Part shown: positions 44,371-52,371 of the stretch, piece by piece
Layout: every line of letters starts with the position of its first letter
How positions within the stretch are numbered: position 1 is the first letter of the stretch
Assembly: GCA_013695145.1 (NCBI GenBank)
Contig: JACDBB010000143.1
Location: 1 to 64,000 of the forward strand
Direction of reading: 5' to 3'
Length of the DNA stretch: 64,000 nt
Source: Euzebyales bacterium
GTDB taxonomy: Bacteria; Actinomycetota; Nitriliruptoria; Euzebyales; Egibacteraceae
Notes under the pieces: generated by a model
The model's input: the letters and a program-made list of their open reading frames with translations, nothing else
What the model was told of the DNA's origin: nothing
Databases searched by the model: none
Translations under genes and position numbers: made by a program

Positions 44371-45147
44371 GTGGCAGAGCGCGTGGCAGTGGTCATGGCC
44401 GGCACCAGGGGCATCGGGCGGGGGTGCGCCGAGGCCATCGCGGCGAGCGGTGCGGCGGTCGTCGTGTGCGCCCGCACCGCGGAGGACGTCGACGCCACCG
44501 TGGAGGCGCTGCGCGACCGCGGCGTGGAGGCGTCCGGCACCGCGGTGGACGTCGCCACCCCCGACGGCATCGCGCGGCTGTTCGCGCACGCCGACGAGGC
44601 GCACGGCCGACTCGACGCGCTGGTCGCCAACGCGGGCGGCCCCCCGCCCGGCACCTTCCTCGAGGTCGGTGAACCGGCGTGGCGGCGCGGCTACGAGCTG
44701 ACGTTCCTGAGCGCCGTGCGCGCGATCCATAAGGCGGTGCCGCGCATGCGCCGCGCTGGCAGCGGGCGGATCGTGGTCATCGGGTCGTCCAGCGTGCGCT
44801 CGCCGCTGCCCGGGCTGGCCGTGTCCAACGCGTTCCGTCCGGCGCTGGCCGGTGTCGTCAAGACGGCCGCCGTCGAGCTGGCCGGTGATGGCATCACCGT
44901 CAACATGGTCTCGCCGGGCCGCATCGACACCGACCGCGTCCACCAGCTGGACACCGGCAAGGCGCGGTCCGAAGGCCGAGACCTCGAGGAGGTGCGCGCC
45001 GAGTCGCAGGCGGCGATCCCCGCCGGCCGCTACGGCACCCCCGCCGAGATCGGCGCCATGGTGGCGTTCCTGACCTCCCCGGCGGCCAGCTACGTCACCG
45101 GCCAGAGCATCCTGGTCGACGGCGGGCTCGTCCCCACCCTGCCCTGA
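44371..45147 (+). CDS. SDR-family oxidoreductase lacking the YxxxK pair
   Basis: The 258-residue Rossmann-fold protein has [15 protein letters not shown] as cofactor loop, NAGGPPPG and a C-terminal [12 protein letters not shown] typical of 3-oxoacyl-ACP-reductase-like SDRs. The catalytic serine region is [11 protein letters not shown]. Where YxxxK is expected the sequence reads SNAFR, so the usual Tyr and Lys are Ser and Arg. It belongs to a subgroup I recall with similar changes, so the reaction is uncertain. The GTG has AGGAGG four bases upstream. Confidence 0.85.
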   Translation: MAERVAVVMAGTRGIGRGCAEAIAASGAAVVVCARTAEDVDATVEALRDRGVEASGTAVDVATPDGIARLFAHADEAHGRLDALVANAGGPPPGTFLEVGEPAWRRGYELTFLSAVRAIHKAVPRMRRAGSGRIVVIGSSSVRSPLPGLAVSNAFRPALAGVVKTAAVELAGDGITVNMVSPGRIDTDRVHQLDTGKARSEGRDLEEVRAESQAAIPAGRYGTPAEIGAMVAFLTSPAASYVTGQSILVDGGLVPTLP

Positions 45148-45191
45148 CCCTGCGCTAACCCAGCGCCACCCTGGCCTGGGCGAAGGCCTAG

Positions 45192-45269
45192 TCGCAGGTA
45201 CGCGACCGTCTGCCTGCCCGTGATCCCGGTGGCCCCGAGGACCACGACGTCGAGTCCCGTTGCACCGAC
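45192..45269 (-). pseudogene. N-terminal remnant of a saccharopine dehydrogenase-like Rossmann protein
   Basis: One minus-strand frame reads ATGLDVVVLGATGITGRQTVAYLR, the typical NAD(P)-binding start of saccharopine dehydrogenase/trans-acting enoyl reductase proteins. Nothing matching the body of the family follows, although another frame nearby reads AFAQARVALG and then stops. An ATG upstream is out of frame. It is probably debris of a deleted gene. Confidence 0.35.
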
Positions 45270-45384
45270 GCGCTCATCGCCAGGGAGCTTGGATTGAGCG
45301 ACCAGCCCACGGCGCGGGCATGCCCAGCCCCGGTTCAGCGATCATGGTGGGGTGGGCGGTGCGCTGCGCCGGCCCGGGCCACCG

Positions 45385-45390
45385 TAGACT
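45385..45390 (+). promoter_or_regulatory. -10 box of a leaderless mntA promoter
   Basis: TAGACT lies seven bases before the mntA GTG, so transcription would start at or beside the start codon. No Shine-Dalgarno is seen. Confidence 0.5.
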
Positions 45391-45397
45391 GCCGCTC

Positions 45398-45784
45398 GTG
45401 GACACGATCGAGCAGGTGGCACTGCCTGGCGGCCTGACGCTCGCGGGACTCCGCCACGCACTCCGAGACGCCGGGGCGGTGTTCGCCTTCCTCCACGGCA
45501 GCCGCACCACCGGCAGCCACCATCCCGGGTCGGACCTCGATGTCGCAGCATGGTTCGGACGCCGTGTCGGGGCCTGGGAGCCAGACCTTCCAGCCGGGGC
45601 GGACCTGCTGGTGCTCGACACCGCGGGGCTTGAGGTCTCGGGTCGGGTCGCCCAGCATGGCATCCTCCTGCTCGACGACGATCCACCGCTGCGGGTCGCC
45701 TGGCAGGCCGACCGCTGCAAGCGATATCTGGACGAGGCCCACCGTCGAGCCGATCTGGTGACCACGGTGCTCCGACGTGGTTGA
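45398..45784 (+). CDS. mntA: MntA-like nucleotidyltransferase antitoxin
   Basis: The 128-residue protein is a minimal nucleotidyltransferase with the GSRTTGSHHPGSDLDVA motif (GSx10DxD), in which the aspartates bind metal. MntA antitoxins neutralise the HepT toxin by AMPylating its tyrosine. The gene directly precedes and overlaps hepT by eight bases, the standard order. The GTG start is predicted to be leaderless. Confidence 0.85.
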   Translation: MDTIEQVALPGGLTLAGLRHALRDAGAVFAFLHGSRTTGSHHPGSDLDVAAWFGRRVGAWEPDLPAGADLLVLDTAGLEVSGRVAQHGILLLDDDPPLRVAWQADRCKRYLDEAHRRADLVTTVLRRG

Positions 45785-46199
45785 TCCGGTCCGACTTGCC
45801 CGGCTGCTGCAGCGTCTCGGCGAGCAGGTCGCGTTCCTGGGAGCCAGGGCCGCCGAGGACCGTGCGGCGCTGCGGCAGGACGAGGCCCGTCTGTCGGGCA
45901 CCAAGTATCGGTTCGTCACGGCGCTCGAAGCCGTCCTCGACATCGCACACCACCTGCTCGCCTCCGAGATGTGGGGACCCGCGGAGGACTCGGCAGGGGC
46001 GGTCAAGCTCTTGGGCCGCCACGGCGTGATCGATGACGACCTGGCCGGACGCCTCGCTCGCGCCACCGGGTTTCGCAACGTGCTGGTGCACGGTTACGCC
46101 GAGGTCGACGATGACCTGGTGGTGGCGCGCCTCGACGATCTCGACGACCTGCAGGGGTTCATCGACCAGGTCCGCGACTGGGCGAGTCACGAGGCGTAG
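45777..46199 (+). CDS. hepT: HepT-like RNase toxin (DUF86)
   Basis: The 140-residue alpha-helical protein carries RNVLVHGY, an exact Rx4HxY active-site motif of HEPN/HepT ribonucleases, and SGTKYRFVTALEAVLDIAHHL typical of DUF86. It is the toxin partner of the overlapping nucleotidyltransferase. Both catalytic Arg/His and the target Tyr are present, so the pair looks intact. Confidence 0.87.
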   Translation: MVDPVRLARLLQRLGEQVAFLGARAAEDRAALRQDEARLSGTKYRFVTALEAVLDIAHHLLASEMWGPAEDSAGAVKLLGRHGVIDDDLAGRLARATGFRNVLVHGYAEVDDDLVVARLDDLDDLQGFIDQVRDWASHEA

Positions 46200-46345
46200 G
46201 GGGAACCCGTGACACCGAGCAGCGAAGACCTGGCCCCCTGCGCGTCCAACGACCTCGATGAGCTCTGGACCTACGACGGCGGACTCTCCGCCGCCTTCGC
46301 GCCGCTGTGGACTCCCCGCTACGAGTCGGTCGGGCTGCTCGTGGG

Positions 46346-46927
46346 TCACTGCGCAGGCAAGCGGGCGGTGTGGCAGCCGGCGAGGTGGTCGTCGACCATC
46401 CCGACCGCCTGCATCAGCGCGTAGCAGGTGGTCGGGCCCACGAACGTGAAGCCGCGTGCCTTCAGCGCTTTGGCCATGGCCTTCGACTCGGGAGTGGTGG
46501 CCGGCAACTCGGCGAACGCCGCCGGCCGTGGACGGACCCGCGGCGCGAACGACCACAGCAGCTCGCCCAGCGGCTGGTCCAGCGCGACCATCGCCCTGGC
46601 GTTGCGGATCGTCGCGGCGATTTTGGCGCGATTGCGAACAATGCCCGCGTCCGCCAGGAGACGGGCCTCCTCCCGCTGGCCCCAGCCGGCGAGCACCTGC
46701 GGGTCGAAGCCCGCGAACGCGCGCCGAAACGACTCGCGCTTGCGCAGGATCACCAACCACGACAGGCCCGACTGGAACCCCTCGAGGCACAGCTTCTCGA
46801 ACAGCGCCACGTCGTCGCGGACCGGGTGGCCCCACTCGGTGTCGTGGTAGTCGCGGTACTCCGGCGGCGCGGCGCCCCACCCGCACCGCGCCAGGCCGTC
46901 GGCGCCGGTGACCAGCTCCGACGTCAT
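46346..46927 (-). CDS. tagI: DNA-3-methyladenine glycosylase I
   Basis: This base-excision repair enzyme removes 3-methyladenine from DNA. The 193-residue product has the N-terminal zinc and substrate motif RCGWGAAPPEYRDYHDTEWG, LCLEGFQSGLSWLVILRKRE, and C-terminal FVGPTTCYALMQAVG with DDHLAGCH supplying the last zinc ligands. The ATG overlaps the lgt stop (ATGA). Confidence 0.94.
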   Translation of the reverse strand: MTSELVTGADGLARCGWGAAPPEYRDYHDTEWGHPVRDDVALFEKLCLEGFQSGLSWLVILRKRESFRRAFAGFDPQVLAGWGQREEARLLADAGIVRNRAKIAATIRNARAMVALDQPLGELLWSFAPRVRPRPAAFAELPATTPESKAMAKALKARGFTFVGPTTCYALMQAVGMVDDHLAGCHTARLPAQ

Positions 46928-47841
46928 GCGCCGGGGGCGGCCGGACCGTCGCTGTCGGCGTGCGCCGTCGCGCCTGGCTCCCCTGCGGCGTCCGCGGCGT
47001 CGGGGGCCGGCTGGCGGCCGCGACGTCGCTGGAGCGCCACGAGCCCCGCGACGCCGGTGACGATCACCGCGACGGACACCCAGCCGTTGGCGGTCAGCAC
47101 GATCTCGAACGCGCGCTGGTCGGTGCGGATGAACTCCAGCAGGAAGCGAATGGTGCCGTAGCCGACCATGTAGACGAAGGCCAGCGAGCCGCGTCGCAGG
47201 GTGCCGCGGCGACCCAGCCAGACGATCACGGCTGCGAGGCCGAGGTTCCACAGCGCCTCGTAGGCGAAGGTCGGATGGACGTAGCCCACGGTGGCGCCCT
47301 GGGCGTCGGCCAGCTCCAGCGCCCACGGCACCGCGGGGTCCAGCGCCGTGCCGAACAGCTCCTGGTTGAAGTAGTTACCGAGGCGTCCGAACGCCTGCGC
47401 GACCGGCACCGCGGGGGCCAGCGCGTCGAGGAACGCCGGGACGTCGCCGCGCCAGCGGCGCAGCAGCACCAGCACCGTGACCAGGCCAAGGGTGAGGCCC
47501 CCGTACAGGGCGAGCCCGCCCTCCCAGACTGCGATCATGGCGAGCGGTTCGGTGAGGCGGTAGGTCTCGCCGAACGGCTCCGTCCGCGGCAGCACGTAGC
47601 CCAGCCGTGCGCCGAGGAACCCGACGCCCACGCCCCACAGGGCGATCCGGTCGGCCAGCTCGACATCGCCGCCGGCGGCCCCGTAGCGCCGCCGCAGGAT
47701 CGTGATCGCGACCAGCACGCCGATCGCGATGGCCAGGCCGTAGAAGCGCACGGTGAGCGGACCGAGCGAGAAGCGGTCGTCGAAGGGGGCGGGAATCGTG
47801 GCGAGGGTCGGCCCTGGGGCGAGGATGGCGAGCGCGCGCAT
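46924..47841 (-). CDS. lgt: Phosphatidylglycerol-prolipoprotein diacylglyceryl transferase
   Basis: Lgt transfers diacylglycerol to the lipobox cysteine of prolipoproteins, the step before LspA. The 305-residue membrane protein has about seven hydrophobic segments, the signature GRLGNYFNQELFG, and VHPTFAYEALWNLG. The Ala/Pro-rich tail is long and probably cytoplasmic. In Streptomyces lgt lies near trpA; here it is on the other side of the his/trp genes, paired with tagI. Confidence 0.94.
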   Translation of the reverse strand: MRALAILAPGPTLATIPAPFDDRFSLGPLTVRFYGLAIAIGVLVAITILRRRYGAAGGDVELADRIALWGVGVGFLGARLGYVLPRTEPFGETYRLTEPLAMIAVWEGGLALYGGLTLGLVTVLVLLRRWRGDVPAFLDALAPAVPVAQAFGRLGNYFNQELFGTALDPAVPWALELADAQGATVGYVHPTFAYEALWNLGLAAVIVWLGRRGTLRRGSLAFVYMVGYGTIRFLLEFIRTDQRAFEIVLTANGWVSVAVIVTGVAGLVALQRRRGRQPAPDAADAAGEPGATAHADSDGPAAPGA

Positions 47842-47885
47842 GCGCGTCAGGCTACCGGTACGGTGCGACGCCGCCCGCGCGGCCG

Positions 47886-48527
47886 TCAGTTCAGGTCGGC
47901 GCCACGCGGATCGAGGGGCCGCAGCGACGCGACGGTGCCGAAGCGGCGCATGATCGACGTCTCGCGTCGCAGGACGTCGAGGGTGGCCCGCAGCCGCAGG
48001 CTGGTCGACTCCAGCTCCAATAGCTCCTGCTGCTCGCGCAGCTCGCCCTGGACCGCGGCGGCCGCGAGGTAGGCCAGCTGGGCCGGGCCGTGGGGGAGGT
48101 GCTCCAGCAGCTCCGCGGGTGCGCCGAGCCCAGCGAGGTAGGGGACCAGCAGCGCCCGCAGCGCCTTGGCGTTCGGCCGGTCGAAGTCGGTGGCCGGCCC
48201 GTCGGGCAGCGGCTCGACGCGCGCCTTGGCGTAGGCGCTGCCGCCGACCTGCTCGCGGACCCTGAAGCGCTGCACGCCTCTGGTGAGGATGTCGAAACGG
48301 CCGTCGTCGAGCTCGGTGACCGACTCGATCTCCGCGATGGTGCCGACCTGGTAGATCTCCGGTGTGGTGCCAACCTCGAAGCCCTCCCTGATCGCTACCA
48401 CCCCGAACCGCCGGTCGGCGTCGAGGCAGTCACCCAGCATCTGCCGGTAGCGCGGCTCGAACAGGTGCAGCGGCAGCGGCCGTCCCGGGAACAGGACGAG
48501 ATGCAGCGGAAACAAGGGGAGCTCCAT
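47886..48527 (-). CDS. LON substrate-binding (LAN) domain protein
   Basis: The 213-residue protein consists of a Lon N-terminal domain (LPLFPLHLVLFPGRPLPLHLFEPRYRQM, VGTIAEIESVTELDDGRFDILTRG) followed by a helical part. There is no ATPase or protease domain. Such stand-alone proteins are widespread and their role is unclear; substrate or adaptor binding is inferred. A TAGCCT box (reverse strand, 48535-48540) lies seven bases before the ATG, which points to a leaderless transcript divergent from hisD. Confidence 0.87.
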   Translation of the reverse strand: MELPLFPLHLVLFPGRPLPLHLFEPRYRQMLGDCLDADRRFGVVAIREGFEVGTTPEIYQVGTIAEIESVTELDDGRFDILTRGVQRFRVREQVGGSAYAKARVEPLPDGPATDFDRPNAKALRALLVPYLAGLGAPAELLEHLPHGPAQLAYLAAAAVQGELREQQELLELESTSLRLRATLDVLRRETSIMRRFGTVASLRPLDPRGADLN

Positions 48528-48663
48528 CGCTGCCAGGCTATCGTTGAGCAGTCGGGCACGCGCCGCGGTCCATGAAGGCCACGCGTGTCGTGGAACGTGG
48601 AGTCGGGCGCGCGGATAGCATCGGCGCGGTTCGCCTGCCCGCCGAGCGACGAGGACCAACCCC

Positions 48664-49980
48664 ATGCTGTCCCGCATCGACCTGCGCGGTGACCGGTCGG
48701 ATCCCTCCGCCCGGCTGCCCCGCGCCTCCGAGGAGGCGACCGCGGACGTGCGCGCGACCGTGCGCCGCATCCTGGACGCCGTCCGCACCGGGGGCGACGA
48801 GGCGGTGGACAGGCTGACCGCCGAGCTCGACGGCTACGACGGCGGCGTCGGCCACGAGGTCCACGCCGATGAGGTCGCCGAGGCGGTCGCCGGCATCGGC
48901 TCCGAGCTGCGCGCCGCGCTGGAGCGCGCGGTCGACCGGGTCCGCTGGTTCCACGAGCGCAGCCGGCCGCGCGACTGGAGCGACGAGCGCGGCGGCGCCC
49001 GCATGGGCGTGCGCCACAGCCCGCTGCGCCGGATCGCCGCCTACGTGCCGGGCGGGCTGTCGCCCCTGGTGTCCACCGCGATCATGACGATCGTCCCGGC
49101 GCGCGTCGCAGGGGTCGACGAGGTGCTCATGTTCACGCCGCCGCGCCCGGACGGGTCGGTGGCACCCGCGATCCTGGCGGCGGCGCAGCTGGCAGGAGGC
49201 GCCGACCGGATCTACCGGATCGGTGGCGCCCAGGCCGTCGCCGCGGCTGCCTACGGCACGGCGACGGTCCCGCGCTGCGACAAGGTCGTCGGCCCCGGCA
49301 ACGCCTACGTCGCGGAGGCCAAGCAGCAGGTCGCCGCCGAGGGAACCTGCGCCATCGACCTGCGGGCCGGCACGACCGAGGTCGCGATCATCGCCGACGA
49401 CACGGCCGATCCCCGCCAGGTGGCGGCGGACCTGGTCGCGCAGGCCGAGCACGACCCGCTCGCGACCGCCATCCTCATCACCGCTTCCACGGCGCTGGTC
49501 GACGCGGTGGACGCCGCGCTGACCGAGGAGGTCGCCGCGACCCGCCACCGGGAGCGGGTCGAGGCGGCACTGGCCGGCCAGGGCGCGGTCGTGCTGGTCG
49601 ACGACGTCGACCACGCGATCACGGTGGCCGACGCCTTCGCCGCCGAGCACCTGGAGGTGCAGACCGCCGACGCCGGCGAGGTGGCCGGCAGGATCCGGTG
49701 CGCCGGGGCGATCTTCGTCGGGGGCTCGAGCCCCGTGAGCCTCGGCGACTACGCGGCGGGCCCGAACCACACGCTGCCCACCGGCGGCAGCGCGCGGTTC
49801 ACCGGCGGGCTGCGGACCGACGACTTCCTCGTGCCGATCAACTGGGTGGCCTGCTCCGAGGACGCGCTCGCCGACCTCGCACCGGTCGTGTACGCGCTGG
49901 GAGAGGCCGAGGACCTGCCCGCGCACGCCAGGGCGGTGGAGGTCCGCGTGGGCGAGCGCGTCCCCCGCGTCGGGCCGTGA
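48664..49980 (+). CDS. hisD: Histidinol dehydrogenase
   Basis: HisD oxidises L-histidinol to L-histidine in two NAD-dependent steps. The 438-residue product has YVPGGLSPLVST, GGAQAVAAAAYGT, the zinc-site AQAEHDPLA and the catalytic AEHLEV and GPNHTLPTGGSARF motifs. A GAGGA site precedes the ATG, and a TAGCAT -10-like box lies at 48616-48621. It is the first gene of hisD-hisC-hisB-hisH, joined by GTGA overlaps. Confidence 0.96.
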   Translation: MLSRIDLRGDRSDPSARLPRASEEATADVRATVRRILDAVRTGGDEAVDRLTAELDGYDGGVGHEVHADEVAEAVAGIGSELRAALERAVDRVRWFHERSRPRDWSDERGGARMGVRHSPLRRIAAYVPGGLSPLVSTAIMTIVPARVAGVDEVLMFTPPRPDGSVAPAILAAAQLAGGADRIYRIGGAQAVAAAAYGTATVPRCDKVVGPGNAYVAEAKQQVAAEGTCAIDLRAGTTEVAIIADDTADPRQVAADLVAQAEHDPLATAILITASTALVDAVDAALTEEVAATRHRERVEAALAGQGAVVLVDDVDHAITVADAFAAEHLEVQTADAGEVAGRIRCAGAIFVGGSSPVSLGDYAAGPNHTLPTGGSARFTGGLRTDDFLVPINWVACSEDALADLAPVVYALGEAEDLPAHARAVEVRVGERVPRVGP

Positions 49981-51071
49981 GCCTCCCGGCGCGCGCGCCC
50001 GTTCGCGACGACCTCCTCGGCGTCGAGCCCTACGGCGCCCCGCAGCTCGACGTGCGCGTGCGGCTGAACATCAACGAGACGCCAGAGCCGCCGCCGGCGG
50101 TGTTCATGGAGCGCCTGGCCGACCGGGTCCGCGATCTGGCCCTGCACCGCTACCCCGACCGGCGCGCATGGAACCTGCGCGCAGCTCTCGGGCAGCGGGT
50201 CGGTCTGCCGCCGGAGCGGGTCTGGGCCGCCAACGGCTCCAACGAGGTCCTGCTGCAGCTGTTCACCGCCTACGGCGGGCCGGGCAGGCGGCTCCTGCTG
50301 ACCCGGCCCGGCTACTCCGCGCACCCGCTCATCGCGCGCGTCGCCGTGACGGACAGCGTCCACGTCGACCTGGACGCCGACCTGCGCCTCTCCGCGCAGG
50401 CCGCGGCGGACGCCGTGGAGCGTCTCGACCCGGACGTCGTGTGCCTCGCCAGCCCGAACAACCCCACCGGCATCCCGTTCGCGTTGGACGTGGTCCGCGC
50501 CGTCCATGACGCCGGGCGCGCCCTGGTGGTCGTGGACGAGGCCTACGTGGAGTTCGCCGCCGATGCGGCGGAGGGGGGCGATCCCGTGCCGGCGATCTCG
50601 GCCGTCAACCTCCTCGACGAGCTGCCCCGCCTGGTCGTGTGCAGGACCTTCTCCAAGGCGTTCCGCATGGCCGGCGTCCGGCTTGGCTACTGCTACACCC
50701 ACGACTGGGTGGTCGACGACCTGCGGAAGGTCCGCCTGCCCTATCACCTGGACGCGATGACCCAGGCCGCGGGGCTGGTCGCGTGCGAGCTGGCCGCAGA
50801 GGTCACCGACCACATCGGCCGCACCGTCTGCGAGCGCGAGCGGGTCCGCGGCGCCCTGACGGCCCTCGACCTGCATGTCTGGCCGTCGGCGGCCAACTTC
50901 CTGCTGTTCCGGCCCGACATCGGTGGCGTCTTCCAGGGCCTGCTCGACCGCGGGGTGCTGATCCGCGACTTCACGACCGCGCCCGGCCTCGACGGCTGCC
51001 TGCGCGTGTCCGTCGGCACGCCAACCGAGAACGACGCGTTCCTCGACGCCCTCCAGGAGGTCCTGCAGTGA
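49977..51071 (+). CDS. hisC: Histidinol-phosphate aminotransferase
   Basis: This PLP enzyme converts imidazole-acetol phosphate to histidinol phosphate. The 364-residue product has LNINETPEPPP, RYPDRRAWNLRAAL, SPNNPTG, VVDEAYVEFA and the PLP lysine in TFSKAFRMAGVRLGY. The GTG overlaps the hisD stop (GTGA). Confidence 0.95.
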   Translation: MSLPARAPVRDDLLGVEPYGAPQLDVRVRLNINETPEPPPAVFMERLADRVRDLALHRYPDRRAWNLRAALGQRVGLPPERVWAANGSNEVLLQLFTAYGGPGRRLLLTRPGYSAHPLIARVAVTDSVHVDLDADLRLSAQAAADAVERLDPDVVCLASPNNPTGIPFALDVVRAVHDAGRALVVVDEAYVEFAADAAEGGDPVPAISAVNLLDELPRLVVCRTFSKAFRMAGVRLGYCYTHDWVVDDLRKVRLPYHLDAMTQAAGLVACELAAEVTDHIGRTVCERERVRGALTALDLHVWPSAANFLLFRPDIGGVFQGLLDRGVLIRDFTTAPGLDGCLRVSVGTPTENDAFLDALQEVLQ

Positions 51072-51655
51072 GTCCCCGCACCGCCCAGATCCGCCGCGCG
51101 ACCAAGGAGACCCGCGTCGAGGTCGACCTTGACCTCGACGGCGGCGGCACCACGGACATCGCGACGGGTGTGCCGTTCCTCGACCACATGCTCGACCAGC
51201 TCGGCCGCCACGGCCGCCTGGGGCTGCGGGTGCGAACCGACGGTGACCTCGAGGTCGACGCGCACCACACCGTGGAGGACACCGGCATCGCGCTCGGTCA
51301 GGCGATCGCCGAGGCGCTCGGCGACAAGGCCGGCGTCGAGCGCTTCGGCGACGCGACCGTGCCGATCGACGAGGCGCTGGTGCGCGTGGCGATCGACCTG
51401 TCCGGGCGGCCCTACCTCGTGTACGAGGCCGACACGCCGGTCGAGCTGGTCGGGACCTACGAGACCACGCTGACCAAGCACTTCTTCGAGGCGCTGGTCG
51501 CCAACTCGCGGATCACCCTGCACGTGCGCAAGCTCGCGGGGGAGGGCAGCCACCACATCCAGGAGGCGGTCTTCAAGGGCGTCGCGGTCGCGCTGCGCCG
51601 CGCGGTCGCCGTCACCGGCGGCGGGGTGCCGTCCACCAAGGGTGTCCTGCGGTGA
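51068..51655 (+). CDS. hisB: Imidazoleglycerol-phosphate dehydratase
   Basis: This manganese enzyme dehydrates imidazoleglycerol phosphate. It is a monofunctional 195-residue HisB with metal motifs GVPFLDHML, DAHHTVEDTG and GEGSHHIQEAVFK. No phosphatase domain is fused, so histidinol phosphatase is encoded elsewhere. The GTG overlaps the hisC stop. Confidence 0.95.
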   Translation: MSPRTAQIRRATKETRVEVDLDLDGGGTTDIATGVPFLDHMLDQLGRHGRLGLRVRTDGDLEVDAHHTVEDTGIALGQAIAEALGDKAGVERFGDATVPIDEALVRVAIDLSGRPYLVYEADTPVELVGTYETTLTKHFFEALVANSRITLHVRKLAGEGSHHIQEAVFKGVAVALRRAVAVTGGGVPSTKGVLR

Positions 51656-52269
51656 CCCAGCCCCTGGTGGCGGTCCTCGACTACGACGCCGGGAACCTGC
51701 GGTCGGTCGAGAAGGCGCTCGAGCGCGCGGGCGCGGCCGCGTCCGTCACCGCAGACGCCGCCGAGGCCGATCGGGCCGACGCGCTGGTCGTGCCCGGAGT
51801 CGGTCACTTCGGGCAGTGCGCGCGGCAGCTCACCGCGGCCGGGTTCGCCGGGCTGCTGCACGACTGGGTCGCCGCCGCCCGGCCGGTGCTCGGCATCTGC
51901 GTCGGCATGCAGATCCTGTACGCCACCAGCGAGGAGGACCCCGGCGCTGTCGGGCTGGGCCTGGTGCCCGGCCGGGTGCGGCGCCTGCCCGCGGACGTGG
52001 TCGTGCCCCACATGGGCTGGGACCGCGTCCGGGTCGTCGCCGACGACCCGCTGCTGGAGGGCATGGACGGCGAGCGCTGCTACTTCGCCAACTCCTACTA
52101 CGCGGAACCGGGAGAGGACGAGCACGTCCGGGCGGTCTGCGACTACGGTCCCGGCTTTCCCTGCGTGGTGCGCACCGGCAGCGTCGCGGGCACCCAGTTC
52201 CATCCCGAGAAGTCCGCGGAGGTCGGCGCCCGCCTGCTGGCCAACTTCGTGCGTTCGTTGAACGTCTGA
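51652..52269 (+). CDS. hisH: Imidazole glycerol phosphate synthase, glutaminase subunit
   Basis: HisH releases ammonia from glutamine for HisF. The 205-residue class I amidotransferase has the nucleophile Cys in LGICVGMQ and the His-Glu pair in GTQFHPEKS. The GTG overlaps the hisB stop. The final codons and the TGA stop lie inside a perfect 42-base palindrome. Its partner hisF is 3.5 kb downstream, separated by a minus-strand insertion of two genes. Confidence 0.95.
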   Translation: MTQPLVAVLDYDAGNLRSVEKALERAGAAASVTADAAEADRADALVVPGVGHFGQCARQLTAAGFAGLLHDWVAAARPVLGICVGMQILYATSEEDPGAVGLGLVPGRVRRLPADVVVPHMGWDRVRVVADDPLLEGMDGERCYFANSYYAEPGEDEHVRAVCDYGPGFPCVVRTGSVAGTQFHPEKSAEVGARLLANFVRSLNV

Positions 52270-52297
52270 TCCGGGATCCCGGATCAGACGTTCAACG
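52256..52297. terminator. Perfect 42-bp palindrome over the hisH stop codon
   Basis: The two 21-base arms meet at 52276/52277 and are exact reverse complements, starting CGTTGAACGTC. The stop of hisH is inside the left arm. No T-tract follows, so classical intrinsic termination is not certain, but the position after an operon and before a convergent gene fits a bidirectional terminator or mRNA end-stabiliser. Confidence 0.7.
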
Positions 52298-52317
52298 AGC
52301 GGGTGGCTGGGACGCGA

Positions 52318-52351
52318 AGCGGGATCCCTGCTGGTTGGCAGGGACCCCGCT
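52318..52351. terminator. Second hairpin between convergent hisH and fasciclin genes
   Basis: A 14-base stem (AGCGGGATCCCTGC with its partner, one mismatch) surrounds the loop TGGTTG. It lies just beyond the fasciclin gene stop and may terminate that transcript. Confidence 0.55.
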
Positions 52352-52371
52352 CATGCGCGGACCGGTGGGAA

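Noticed and set aside
46209-46424. Small plus-strand frame after hepT (71 codons)
   Set aside because: It runs into the 3' end of tagI on the other strand and matches nothing I recognise; kept only as a possible remnant.
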